DNA of 64,000 bases from Ardenticatenales bacterium (GCA_020634575.1 JACKBM010000022.1:1-64000); one strand, 5' to 3'; positions 43,551 through 51,487 are shown, counted from the stretch's first letter. Notes: generated by a model from the sequence alone, not told the origin. Made by a program: numbers and translations.

Positions 43551-44471
43551 TTAGTTCTGGCCGTTCCTGCGCCCGCGCCCGCGCTCCGTGTCGGAGTTGA
43601 TGATGGCGTCGAACGTTTCCTGGTCCAGGTAGACGGGCGTGTAGGTGGCGCCGCCCTGGTTGTCCAGGTTGCGGACGAAGGCGCGCAGATGGTTGCGTGA
43701 GCCGAGCATCAGGTTCTCGTAAACGAGGATGATGTCTTCATTGTCGGTGGTGGCAATGGCGTGCTGCAGGTCGGAGATATCCAACTCCTCAATTAAGGCG
43801 CCGACTTCCAGGGCTGCCTGAAGCGAAGCGCTACCGGTGGCGACCAGTTGATTGTACAGCTCCTGCAAATCACTGTTGGTGAAAGCCCCTTCGGGTGCAC
43901 CTTCCGCCGGGTCCGGCAGTTGGTACCGATCCAGCAGCGTCTTGACGGCGGCAGTATGGCTCAACTCGCTGTCAGAGATGTTGCTGAAGATCTGGGCGCC
44001 CCACATGTCGTAGAAGGCGGCATACACGTCATGGGCCAGCTTTTCTTCCTCACGCATGTAGAGCAGGCCAACCACTTCATCGCTGGTTAACTCGTCTATG
44101 CCCAGGGTGGCCAGGGTCTGGTCAAGCGTTGTTTTATCGACCGAGGTGATACCTTCTTCGTCAACATCGACGACGAGATCTTCCTCGTCAGGGGTTGTGA
44201 TTTCGACAGGTTCAGATTCGGCAACTTCAACATCTTCAGTCTCAGCCATCTCTTCGGCCGGTTCTGCGGCTTCTTCTTCGCTCACCACCGCAGATTCGGT
44301 AGTAGGTGCGATGGCCTCTTCGGTCGCTGCCGTTGTGTCGGCCTCGAATTGGCTGGCTGCTTCCGGCGGCGCTTCGGTTGGGTCCGCTTCGGTCGCATCG
44401 CTACAGGCAATCAGGCTGATGGCCAGTAGCAGTACAAGTAACAGGGTTGTAAACAGTCGTTGTTTGAACAT
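43551..44471 (-). CDS. DUF2202-domain lipoprotein (ferritin-like fold)
   Basis: 306 residues. Lipobox SLIAC with Cys23, then a very acidic, Glu/Thr-rich linker to about residue 110. The DUF2202 domain follows: LTSDEVVGLLYMREEEKLAHDVYAAFYD, IFSNISDSELSHTAAVKTLLDRY, GALIEELDISDLQHAI and ENLMLGSRNHLRAFV. The Glu/His pairs (EEEKLAHD, ESH-like SELSHT, EELD, RNHLRAF) resemble a di-iron four-helix bundle. Extracytoplasmic; function unknown, possibly metal or peroxide handling. Downstream of the membrane protein at 44498 and probably co-transcribed. Confidence 0.9.
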   Translation of the reverse strand: MFKQRLFTTLLLVLLLAISLIACSDATEADPTEAPPEAASQFEADTTAATEEAIAPTTESAVVSEEEAAEPAEEMAETEDVEVAESEPVEITTPDEEDLVVDVDEEGITSVDKTTLDQTLATLGIDELTSDEVVGLLYMREEEKLAHDVYAAFYDMWGAQIFSNISDSELSHTAAVKTLLDRYQLPDPAEGAPEGAFTNSDLQELYNQLVATGSASLQAALEVGALIEELDISDLQHAIATTDNEDIILVYENLMLGSRNHLRAFVRNLDNQGGATYTPVYLDQETFDAIINSDTERGRGRRNGQN

Positions 44472-44497
44472 GATTCGTCATTCTTTGTCTCGCTGCC

Positions 44498-45721
44498 CTA
44501 GATAGTGGCAGCGGTCACCTGTTCCAGACGGGCCAGGGCGCTGCGGATGGTGCGCCAGAGGTCAAAGGCGACTGGCCACATCGACAGGGCCCAGAGGCCA
44601 TAGGCCAGCCCATGCAGAAACAGTTGGTAATTGTCATTAAAGATACTGGCCCACAGGGCCAGGCCGCCGAGATTCACGGCTGCCAGGCTGAGCCAGTGGC
44701 CGCCCAGCCTGGCCGGCTGACCGGGCAGGAAAATGCGGCTGAAGAAATAGGGTAGCAGGGCATAGCCAAACTGCAAGACCCAACCATAAATCAGGGCCTG
44801 CGGGGCATTTTGCTCAATGCCCGCCCCGGGGAAGCCGGGGACGCCCAGGATGATCAGCGGCGCCATCATGACCGGCACCAGGATCCAGATGTAGGCGGTG
44901 AGCAGATGCCAGATGCCGGGTGTACGCCAGACGGCGGGCTGGCCCAGCAAGGGCCGGATGACGCTGCCCAGCAGCCAGAAGGTAGCCGCCAGGTGCAAGA
45001 TCAGGCCAGGGACGGCGAAATAGTTGGATTGAACCCAGGGGCCCAGAATCAGGCCCAGGGCGCCAACGGTCATGCCCCAAAAGATGGCGCGGCGTGAGGT
45101 TGGGGTGCCGAGGGACCGGCCGGTCACCGCTGGATAAATATCAATCAGCAGCCCGGCAAACACCAGCGACAGAAAGCCCCAATTGTTGGCATGAATATGA
45201 ACCTCGATGGGTGTCTTGATCTGCAACCATTCGCTCCAGCCCAGCCAGAGCCCGGTGCCGACAATGATGCCGAGTAGCAAATAGCCCAACCCGGCCAGGT
45301 AAAAGAGACGGCCATCACCGGCTGCCTTGACCGCAGCTGCAGTGGCCGGCGCCTGAGCGCGCATTTCCCGTAGTTGCCAGATGAGCAACAGCGTGGCGGC
45401 AAAAATAAGGGTGCCGCCGGCAAAAATCACAGCCTGGTTGATGATCGGAATGCCCACCAGCAGCAAGAGCAGACCGGCGTTAAATGAGAGCCAGGTCCAC
45501 GGCCGGAAGGCGGGGCGGGGCAGCTTATAGCGCAGGGCCACCAATAGCGGCAGCAGGCCAAAAAGCGCTTCGCTCATCGCCCCCAGGGTGATCAGATGGA
45601 CGCGCAGCCAGCGCAGCCCATTGAACCAGGGCAAAATCTGAAAACTCGTCAATGAAGCATCGATAGCGCTAACCAGCGCCATGATCAGAAACAGGGCGGT
45701 CATCAGGAAATACAGGTTCAT
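44498..45721 (-). CDS. Multi-helix haem-copper-oxidase subunit I-like (CcoN/NnrS-like) membrane protein
   Basis: 407 residues, about 11-12 membrane helices, ATG after GAGGGATTGTC. Helices carry His residues in the pattern of stand-alone subunit I-like proteins: RVHLITLGAMSEALFG, EVHIHANNWGFLSLVFAGLL, ILHLAATFWL, IWHLLTAYIW and FLHGLAYGLWAL. Such proteins are found near nitrite or NO metabolism and copper handling; it is too short to be a full oxidase subunit. The nearby cytochrome c, cupin and Crp/Fnr genes support a redox or nitrosative-stress role, which remains inference. Confidence 0.75.
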   Translation of the reverse strand: MNLYFLMTALFLIMALVSAIDASLTSFQILPWFNGLRWLRVHLITLGAMSEALFGLLPLLVALRYKLPRPAFRPWTWLSFNAGLLLLLVGIPIINQAVIFAGGTLIFAATLLLIWQLREMRAQAPATAAAVKAAGDGRLFYLAGLGYLLLGIIVGTGLWLGWSEWLQIKTPIEVHIHANNWGFLSLVFAGLLIDIYPAVTGRSLGTPTSRRAIFWGMTVGALGLILGPWVQSNYFAVPGLILHLAATFWLLGSVIRPLLGQPAVWRTPGIWHLLTAYIWILVPVMMAPLIILGVPGFPGAGIEQNAPQALIYGWVLQFGYALLPYFFSRIFLPGQPARLGGHWLSLAAVNLGGLALWASIFNDNYQLFLHGLAYGLWALSMWPVAFDLWRTIRSALARLEQVTAATI

Positions 45722-45758
45722 GACAATCCCTCACGTGGGATGAGAAGAGGTTTTTTTT

Positions 45759-45874
45759 GCCGCAGATTGCGCAGATTACGGGATTTTTGTGTGCGCCATT
45801 TAGTTCAGAGTGAAATCTGAACTGGTATTAACTTCGCGAACATAACAATCCCCAAAATCTGCGCAATCTGCGGC
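45759..45874. repeat. Family B hairpin repeat (copy 1, free-standing)
   Basis: The left arm GCCGCAGATTGCGCAGATT and right arm AATCTGCGCAATCTGCGGC are exact complements, separated by about 78 nt of AT-richer sequence. Copies nested in family A elements occur at 51978-52068 and 60445-60535. It lies between the ferritin-like gene stop and the membrane-protein start. Confidence 0.88.
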
Positions 45875-45882
45875 CAGAACTC

Positions 45883-46308
45883 TTAAAGTGGCCAGTCGCG
45901 CAGGATACGCTCCGTTTCTTCGGAGTGGCCGCTTTCGTCGCGGACCATATCTTCAAGCTGCACCGCCAGACCCTTGTCGCCGTATTCTTCGGCTTCTTTG
46001 GCCCGCTGCGTATAGTCCTTGGTGGCCTGGCGCTCAGCGGTCAGGACCGCCTCCAGCATCTCGCGATTGTTCTTCGCGGCCGGCACGGGGCGAGCTGTCG
46101 TAGTCGGCTCGCCGCCCAGGGCCACGATCTTGTTGGCCAGGAACTGGGCGTGCAACGATTCATCAGCGATCTCGGTCAGGAAGAATTGGGCCAGTTGCGG
46201 CCGGTAGGGGCCGGTGGCCTTGGCGGCATAGACGGTGTACTGGATGATGGCGCTCAGTTCGCCAGCCAGGTCTTCGTTCAGGTTGTTGATTAAAGTTTGC
46301 TTATCCAT
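45883..46308 (-). CDS. Ferritin-like (bacterioferritin/Dps-type) di-iron protein
   Basis: 141 residues, ATG behind AAAGGAG. Four-helix bundle with iron-binding Glu/His motifs: NEDLAGELSAIIQYTVYA (Glu17 region), TEIADESLHAQFLANKI (ExxH), AVLTAERQATKDY and DMVRDESGHSEETERIL (ExxH). Close to the bacterioferritin-like family that stores iron or scavenges peroxide. Its place in a redox/stress group fits. Confidence 0.9.
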   Translation of the reverse strand: MDKQTLINNLNEDLAGELSAIIQYTVYAAKATGPYRPQLAQFFLTEIADESLHAQFLANKIVALGGEPTTTARPVPAAKNNREMLEAVLTAERQATKDYTQRAKEAEEYGDKGLAVQLEDMVRDESGHSEETERILRDWPL

Positions 46309-46427
46309 TAGATACTCCTTTCCCTCTCCCTCGCTTCCCTCGCTTCCCTCGCTTTGCTCGGGATGACAGGGTTACGTCGGGATTACGGTTGCTGCGCTGT
46401 GATCTCGTGTTTGGCGCAGCGAATTAT

Positions 46428-46742
46428 TCAGGTTGTGATTCGGGTGGCCAAAAAGGCCAGCCGGGTTTCGGCTTCGATGCCGCGGACGGTGCCGGCGGGC
46501 ATGACGACGGTGGCGCCCGGTCCGACCGGTAGGCGTTCGCCGTCAGTTATCATCCAGCCGCAGCCTTCCAAAAAGTGATACATAGCCGTGGCCTCCGGGT
46601 GGGGCGGGATTTTTTGGCCCGCTTCCAGTCCGGCGATGAGGACGCGGACGTTCTCATCTTCCAACAGGATATGGGGTTGGGGACCCTCGGCAGCGTAGGC
46701 AAGTTCATTGCGCCAGTGTGAAATCAATTTTGTTTCGCCCAT
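46428..46742 (-). CDS. Small cupin-domain protein
   Basis: 104 residues, ATG 46742 nine bases after AAGGAG. One cupin barrel: GLEAGQKIPPHPEATAMYHFLEGCGWMITDGERLPVGPGATVVMPAGTVRGIEA. Motif 1 keeps its first His (PPHPEA) and the later His/Glu (YHFLEG). Such single-domain cupins often bind Fe or Mn. An Fnr-type palindrome at 46799-46812 lies 57 nt upstream, so it is probably controlled by the Crp/Fnr protein at 47520. Confidence 0.86.
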   Translation of the reverse strand: MGETKLISHWRNELAYAAEGPQPHILLEDENVRVLIAGLEAGQKIPPHPEATAMYHFLEGCGWMITDGERLPVGPGATVVMPAGTVRGIEAETRLAFLATRITT

Positions 46743-46798
46743 CACCAGCAACTCCTTACATCATGGGTTTATCTTAGCAGCCATCTTTGTTCGGGTCG

Positions 46799-46812
46799 CC
46801 GACTTTTGTCGG
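46799..46812. promoter_or_regulatory. Candidate Crp/Fnr-type operator (site 1)
   Basis: CCGAC-TTTT-GTCGG: five-base inverted half-sites with a four-base spacer, the architecture of Fnr sites (TTGAT-N4-ATCAA) with different half-sites. Identical to the site at 47487-47500. It lies upstream of the cupin gene and just past the cytochrome c stop. Confidence 0.68.
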
Positions 46813-46820
46813 GTTTCGAA

Positions 46821-47408
46821 CTAGGGCGGCCCGCCCATGCCATTGCCATTACCATTTCCATTGCCGTGCCCCTGGCCCATTCCCTGCATGCCGTTCTCAT
46901 GTTGCATGTCGCTCATGTTGTGGCCGGCGCCATTGGCACCGAGACTCTGGATGTAGGTGATGACGGCCCAGCGCTCTTCCTCACTCAGGGTATTGCTCCA
47001 GGTTGGCATGGCTGAGTTAAATGGATCCATCGTCCCGCCTTCGCTGACGCGCCAGAACAGGTAATCGTCCCCCAGCATCTGGCTGGTTTGCGCGACCGGG
47101 GCGGCGACCGGATTTAGTGTCTGGCCAGCAGCACCCTCGCCCATACCCGTTTCGCCGTGACACACGGTGCAGTAGGTGGCATAGATGTCCTCGCCGTCAG
47201 CCAGGACCTCTTCGGTGGCTGAAACGGGATTCACAAGACCGGCGTATTCCTCCGGGATGGTTGCCTGGTGGCGCAACTGCATCTGATCGCGGATGGCCAT
47301 CATATCCACAGTTGGGACCGGTGTGGGCTCGGCGTCCGCTTCTCCCTCTACCTGGCAGGCTGCCAGGAGGAGAAGCGAGGCCGCTAGTAATAAAAGTCGT
47401 TTCATCAT
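46821..47408 (-). CDS. Cytochrome c lipoprotein (single haem)
   Basis: 195 residues. Lipobox LLAAC with Cys18. One haem-binding CTVCH at 80-84, with the distal Met in NSAMPTWSNTL; DGEDIYATYC precedes the haem site as in class I cytochromes. The C-terminus is a His/Met/Gly-rich tail (MSDMQHENGMQGMGQGH followed by Gly-Asn repeats) that could bind copper. GGAGAGA precedes two ATGs (47408 and 47405). Membrane-anchored, outward-facing electron carrier, with an Fnr-type site 79 nt upstream. Confidence 0.92.
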   Translation of the reverse strand: MMKRLLLLAASLLLLAACQVEGEADAEPTPVPTVDMMAIRDQMQLRHQATIPEEYAGLVNPVSATEEVLADGEDIYATYCTVCHGETGMGEGAAGQTLNPVAAPVAQTSQMLGDDYLFWRVSEGGTMDPFNSAMPTWSNTLSEEERWAVITYIQSLGANGAGHNMSDMQHENGMQGMGQGHGNGNGNGNGMGGPP

Positions 47409-47486
47409 TCTCTCCGCAGACAGCCGCTGAATGGCTGTCTATCAAGCTGATGAAAGCAATCTTAACGGCGGGGCGGGGTTGTGTCC

Positions 47487-47500
47487 CCGACTTTTGTCGG
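47487..47500. promoter_or_regulatory. Candidate Crp/Fnr-type operator (site 2)
   Basis: A second exact copy of CCGAC-TTTT-GTCGG, 79 nt upstream of the cytochrome c start and 19 nt after the stop of the Crp/Fnr gene. Two identical 14-bp palindromes 690 bp apart, both in front of genes and next to a Crp/Fnr-family gene, support regulatory function. Confidence 0.7.
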
Positions 47501-47519
47501 AAACCGGCCGGTTCTCATC

Positions 47520-48206
47520 TCAACAGGCCATCGCGATCAACGCATCCCGGTCCAGAATACGGATCTGATGCCGCTCAACGGCGATGAAACCATCATTCTC
47601 CAGGCCGCGTAGGGCTCGCTGGATGACATCCGGAACCGTGCCGAGGCGGGCGGCGAGCTCAGCCTGGGTATACCAGCGCGGCCGGTGCAGCACATCTTCG
47701 TCCGCATCTTCCACCAGGAGGCGGGCCAGCCGTTCACTGGTGCTGCGCAGGGAGAGGTCGGTGACCAGCGAGACGAGGTAAAGCATGCGCTCCGCCATGC
47801 CGGCGATGACGTGCTGGGCGAACTCGGGCTGCTCGCGCAGCAGGATGAGCAACTGGTCGCGAGGGATGAACCAGACACCGGCCGGTTCCAACGCCACCGC
47901 CGTCGCCGGGTTGGCATGATTGGCAAAGACGCCGACCTCGTTAAAGGTCTCGCCCGGCTCCAAAAACCGCAGGATCTGCTCCCGGCCCGCTGCTGACGTC
48001 TTAATCACTTTGAGCCAGCCATATTGCAAGTAATACAAGCCCGGCTCCGCTTCACCTTCCCAAACGACAACATCGCCCGATTGATATTCGCGCCAGCGTG
48101 ACGCCTGGGCCAGACTTTGACGGGCCGAACCTGGCAGTTGGGCAAAGAGGGGGATGTTTAGAAGCTGCTGGGCCAGCAGCTCCGCGGCTGGGCGGTGCGG
48201 GCTCAT
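47520..48206 (-). CDS. Crp/Fnr-family transcriptional regulator
   Basis: 228 residues. N-terminal cyclic-nucleotide-binding-type beta barrel (YQSGDVVVWEGEAEPGLYYLQYGWLKVIK...FLEPGETFNEVGVFANHANPATAVAL), dimer helix (LVSLVTDLSLRSTSERLARLLVE) and C-terminal HTH (YTQAELAARLGTVPDVIQRALRGLENDGFIAVER). There is no N-terminal Cys cluster as in Fnr, so the signal is not an Fe-S cluster; haem/NO (DNR-like) or a small ligand is possible. It probably binds the two CCGAC-N4-GTCGG sites. Confidence 0.93.
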   Translation of the reverse strand: MSPHRPAAELLAQQLLNIPLFAQLPGSARQSLAQASRWREYQSGDVVVWEGEAEPGLYYLQYGWLKVIKTSAAGREQILRFLEPGETFNEVGVFANHANPATAVALEPAGVWFIPRDQLLILLREQPEFAQHVIAGMAERMLYLVSLVTDLSLRSTSERLARLLVEDADEDVLHRPRWYTQAELAARLGTVPDVIQRALRGLENDGFIAVERHQIRILDRDALIAMAC

Positions 48207-48217
48207 GATTTCAGCGC

Positions 48218-49084
48218 CTAGAAGGGCACATCCTCATCGGACTCTTCGTTGCCGGCGCGCAGGCGGGCTTGCGCCTCTGGTTCCTCCAGATAGTTGTTTT
48301 CCGAAACAACATTGGAGCCAGTTTCCCGTTCAAATTCCCGCCGGGCATTGCCGGCGATACGGCCACCGCGCCGGGCGGCTGACTGGTTATCCTCAAAGCC
48401 CTGGGCATCTTCGTTTTCGGCAATTTGCCGCGTTGTCAGCTCTGCCAGGGATTGAAAGACCAGCTCGGCTTCTGTCATGTGGTCGCGCAGATTATGCTTC
48501 TTGTCCAGGTTTTTAAGTTTCTTGTGCTGACCCACCGTCAGACCGCCAAAGGTGGTTTTGGAGATCTCATTGGTGAGCAAAGCGTACTCCAGCCCTTCCT
48601 GCACGCCCCGCCGCGCCCAGGCATCGGTCAGCTTGGAACGGATGCTCTTGCTGCGCAGTCGCTTCTCGATCCATTCATCGGAGTAACCGTCGCGCCGGTA
48701 GCGCTCGATCTGCAGATCATAGATATGCTTGGCGCCGGTGCGGGCCAGCCACCGTTTAAGCGGCTCCGCCTTTGCCGAGGGAATGGATTGGACAATGCGC
48801 AGGATATCTTCGAGTTTGGCCGCATTGATGCTCTGCTGCCCGCCCCGGGTCGGCATCGAGCGCCGCTTGACCATCTCTTTCCAGCTCGCCTTGAGCTCCT
48901 GGTCGCGCTGGCGCATCCTTTTCAGATATTGGGCGGGATCATTGGAATCTGTGAGATGGGCAATGACGTCGACGACAGCGAAATAGACTTCGCCGGTTGC
49001 TTCGTCAAACGTGTAGCGCACAGTAGGGTCTTCGTCGTCACCGATGAAGCGGGCCAGGGCATCAGTTGGATTGTCCTCACTCAT
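48218..49084 (-). CDS. BRO-N-like (antirepressor/DinD-like) protein
   Basis: 288 residues from ATG 49084; upstream frame to 49168 rejected because it translates a palindrome. The N-terminal region VRYTFDEATGEVYFAVVDVIAHLTDSNDPAQYLKRMRQRD matches the BRO-N domain of phage antirepressors and DNA-damage-inducible protein D-like proteins. A helical, very charged C-terminal half follows (KLTDAWARRGVQEGLEYALLTNEISKTTFGG), ending in an acidic tail. No phage genes are nearby. It ends 11 nt before the Crp/Fnr start, so the two may be co-transcribed. Confidence 0.84.
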   Translation of the reverse strand: MSEDNPTDALARFIGDDEDPTVRYTFDEATGEVYFAVVDVIAHLTDSNDPAQYLKRMRQRDQELKASWKEMVKRRSMPTRGGQQSINAAKLEDILRIVQSIPSAKAEPLKRWLARTGAKHIYDLQIERYRRDGYSDEWIEKRLRSKSIRSKLTDAWARRGVQEGLEYALLTNEISKTTFGGLTVGQHKKLKNLDKKHNLRDHMTEAELVFQSLAELTTRQIAENEDAQGFEDNQSAARRGGRIAGNARREFERETGSNVVSENNYLEEPEAQARLRAGNEESDEDVPF

Positions 49085-49111
49085 AAGGAACTCCGGTTGG
49101 GCAGGGCAGGG

Positions 49112-49128
49112 GGGGTACAATTTGTACC
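49112..49128. repeat. Short palindrome GGGTACAA-T-TTGTACCC
   Basis: Eight-base complementary arms around one base, inside a G-rich tract upstream of the BRO-N-like gene. Its core matches the terminator hairpin at 43484-43523 (GGGTACAATCTGTACCC). It may be an operator or an interspersed palindrome. Confidence 0.6.
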
Positions 49129-49252
49129 CATCCTTTAACCCAAGCTCAAAAATTACGTTGGTAACCAAAATGATTGTACTGGATCAAATAGTTTTCCACG
49201 AGCGGCCTCTGCTGGTTCGGCCCGAATTCTGAAATGGCGCTAAGGCAACAAA

Positions 49253-49279
49253 AAAGCCTCTTCGCGATGAAGAGGCTTT
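49253..49279. terminator. Bidirectional intrinsic terminator
   Basis: AAGCCTCTTC (49254-49263), a five-base loop, then GAAGAGGCTT (49269-49278), preceded by an A-run and followed by a T-rich stretch, so it can terminate on either strand. Confidence 0.85.
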
Positions 49280-49328
49280 CTGTTTTCGAGCAATAAGGTT
49301 AGCCCGAAAAAGGGCGGGCAATTTAAAG

Positions 49329-49421
49329 ACCACAAGGAAGAGGGGAATCACCCTGAATCCGGCGGTTTTGTCGCGTTTCTCTCGTGCCAGTTTTTTATAT
49401 GAGGGAAAGTGCCCTTGTGGT
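49329..49421. ncRNA. Candidate structured RNA or leader
   Basis: ACCACAAGG (49329-49337) pairs exactly with CCTTGTGGT (49413-49421), closing a 93-nt domain with smaller internal complementarities (GGG-AATCA-CCC; GCG...CGC). No protein frame fits. It lies between the terminator at 49253 and the inverted repeat at 49553. I cannot assign it to a known RNA class; 6S-like or leader RNA are possibilities. Confidence 0.35.
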
Positions 49422-49532
49422 AAACCATCCGAATCTGCGACCAGAATACCAGCATCGACAGTTAAATGCGAACAAATATTTTACAGGCGCGCAATTTCCC
49501 AGCATACATTCATCTGGATTAAAAGGCTGGTA

Positions 49533-49632
49533 TTGCCGGCCGGCTAGGGAGCAGTAAAAGCCCGTAAACAAGGCTGGATGCTGCCATACTTTTCTGGCGA
49601 CTCTTAACGGGTTTTTACTATACCTGCCGGCT
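49533..49632. repeat. Inverted-repeat (MITE/REP-like) element
   Basis: AGTAAAAGCCCGT-AA (49553-49567) and TTAACGGGTTTTTACT (49604-49619) are near-perfect complements, with further GCCGGC-containing arms outside. It lies in the non-coding 49.1-49.8 kb stretch. No coding capacity; origin as a small non-autonomous element is inference. Confidence 0.6.
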
Positions 49633-49791
49633 ACGGAAGCCAGGGGAACGCTCTATTTCACAGTATAATTTGTAGCCGGACGCGTGTTGGCAGGTTATGT
49701 AGAGATATGTTTTTATGTTGTACTTTTCGAATGGCTATGCGCAGCTCATGGCTTATGTTTAGAGAGATAGGCAAGTCGCAAGGGTGAAATA

Positions 49792-50406
49792 ATGGGTTTT
49801 CTGATCGATATTGTGGGTAATCTGGGGGTGGGTAAAACCACGTTGGCGGCGCAACTGGCAGAACGATTGCCAGCCACGCCATACTGGGAGAGCCCCACGG
49901 CGAGGCCCTTTCAGGAGCTATTCAGCGCTGATAAGCCACGCTGGGCGTTGGCCAATCAACTTGACTTCTTTATGTTCCGGGCTGAGCAGGAGCGGCAGGG
50001 CAGAGGGGCGGCGGCGATCGCCATCCACGATGGTGGCCTGGACCAGGATTTTAATGTTTTCTGCCGTCTCATGCTGGAGGCGAAGTATCTCGCTGGACCT
50101 GAATATGACCTTTGTGCCCACACCTACCAATTGTTACGCGCCCTGCTGCCGCCGCCGGAACTGACTGTATACCTGGAAGCACCGGTTGCGGTTATCCAGG
50201 CGCGGCGCCAGCAGCGGGGCCGGCCGAATGATGACAATATCATCGCCCTGGAGTTGCTCAGTCGCTTCCAGGTTCATCTGGACAACTGGTTGCTGGCGCA
50301 GAAAGGGGACAACCTGATTCGATTTGCTGCTGGCGGCGCTGTGTTCTGGGATGAAACGGCAGTGGATCAGCTGGCGGATGAGATCCGGCGCCGGTTGGGT
50401 TGTTGA
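49792..50406 (+). CDS. Deoxynucleoside kinase-family protein
   Basis: 204 residues, ATG after AAGGGTGAAATA. P-loop GNLGVGKT at 9-16; WESPTARPFQELF aligns with the EPxxxNP region of dNKs; DFFMFRAEQER, HDGGLDQDFNVFCRLM (DRS/ERS-equivalent) and the lid ARRQQRGRPNDDN follow. Expected reaction: 5'-phosphorylation of a (deoxy)nucleoside for salvage. It precedes psuG, another nucleoside-salvage gene. A TATAAT at 49664-49669 could be its -10, but no good -35 is seen. Confidence 0.82.
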   Translation: MGFLIDIVGNLGVGKTTLAAQLAERLPATPYWESPTARPFQELFSADKPRWALANQLDFFMFRAEQERQGRGAAAIAIHDGGLDQDFNVFCRLMLEAKYLAGPEYDLCAHTYQLLRALLPPPELTVYLEAPVAVIQARRQQRGRPNDDNIIALELLSRFQVHLDNWLLAQKGDNLIRFAAGGAVFWDETAVDQLADEIRRRLGC

Positions 50407-50469
50407 TACCGGCCGGTCACCACATTACAATTAGCTTCCTAAATCCTGAACAGCAAACAGAGAGAAAAC

Positions 50470-51378
50470 ATGATTCCCCTGAAAATCAAACCTGACATCG
50501 AAGCAGCCCTGGCGGCCGGCCAACCCGTGGTGGCCCTGGAAAGCACCGTCATCACGCACGGCCTGCCTTATCCCGATAATTTGAATACCGCTCGCCTGAT
50601 GGAAGCGGCCGTGCGCGAGGGGGGTGCCTTGCCGGCGACCATCGCCCTCATTCAAGGGGTGATCCATATTGGCCTGACGGATGAGCAGCTGTGTTACCTG
50701 GCGGAGCGACCGGCCGGTACCGTCCGCAAATGTAGCCGCCGCGACTTCGCCATCACCGTGGCCAACAAAGAAGATGGTGCCACCACCGTCGCCGGCACCA
50801 TGATTGCCGCGGCCATGGCCGGCATCCCCATCTTCGCCACCGGCGGCATCGGCGGCGTCCACCGCGGCCATCCTTTTGACGTCAGCGCTGACCTGGCCGA
50901 GCTGGGCCAGACGCCGGTCGCCGTCGTTTCCAGCGGTCCCAAGCAGATCCTGGATCTGGACGCCACCCGTGAGATCCTGGAGACCAATGGGGTGACTGTG
51001 GTCGGCTACGGCAGCGACAAAATGGCGGCTTTCTACTGCCGCGAGAGCGAGCACCCGGCCGATGTCCGCCTGGACACGCCCGCCGAGGTCGCCCGTCTGA
51101 TCCGGACCCATCAGCAGTTGGGGCTGCAGAGCGGCTTGCTCATTTCTGTGCCGGTGCCGGCTGAGGATGGGTTGGATTACGCCGAGATCGACCAGATCAT
51201 TGACGTGGCGGCGGCCGAAGCGGACGCTGCCGGCATCCACGGCGCCGCCTCAACTCCCTGGTTGCTGCGCCGCATGGTGGAGCTGTCGGATGGCCGCACC
51301 CTCAAAGCCAACACCTCACTCCTGGCCAACAACGGCCGCACCGCCGCCCAAATCGCCGTCGCGTTGTCGGAGATCTAG
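50470..51378 (+). CDS. psuG: Pseudouridine-5'-phosphate glycosidase
   Basis: 302 residues, family length. Strong full-length match to PsuG/IndA: ALESTVITHGLPYPDN, GALPATIALIQGVIHIGL, RKCSRRDFA, TTVAGTMIAAAMAGIPIFATGGIGGVHRG, VVSSGPKQILD and the C-terminal ANTSLLANNGRTAAQIA. It cleaves the C-glycosidic bond of pseudouridine 5'-phosphate to uracil and ribose 5-phosphate (reversible). A pseudouridine kinase is not adjacent; the dNK-like gene upstream is a conceivable partner. A family A repeat begins immediately after its stop. Confidence 0.96.
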   Translation: MIPLKIKPDIEAALAAGQPVVALESTVITHGLPYPDNLNTARLMEAAVREGGALPATIALIQGVIHIGLTDEQLCYLAERPAGTVRKCSRRDFAITVANKEDGATTVAGTMIAAAMAGIPIFATGGIGGVHRGHPFDVSADLAELGQTPVAVVSSGPKQILDLDATREILETNGVTVVGYGSDKMAAFYCRESEHPADVRLDTPAEVARLIRTHQQLGLQSGLLISVPVPAEDGLDYAEIDQIIDVAAAEADAAGIHGAASTPWLLRRMVELSDGRTLKANTSLLANNGRTAAQIAVALSEI

Positions 51379-51487
51379 GCCACGGATTAACAGGATTAAG
51401 CACGGATTTTTTTCTGGAGAATGAGATTGGCGCGTAATCGCCAGCCATTGTCAAAAAAATCCGTGTTTAATCCGTGTCAATCCGTGG
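51379..51487. repeat. Family A hairpin repeat (copy 3) between convergent genes
   Basis: The left arm GCCACGGATTAACAGGATTA starts at the base after the psuG stop; the right arm AATCCGTGTCAATCCGTGGC ends inside the convergent cupin gene. The repeat supplies that gene's last codons and TGA stop (Ala-Thr-Asp-stop). It could serve as a bidirectional terminator. Confidence 0.88.

Noticed and set aside
46321..46370. CCTCGCTTCC triplet repeat near 46.33 kb as an operator
   Set aside because: Low-complexity direct repeat with no symmetry and no second locus in the window.
49664..49669. TATAAT as promoter of the deoxynucleoside kinase gene
   Set aside because: No acceptable -35 at 16-18 bp and more than 120 bp from the start; kept only as a remark.
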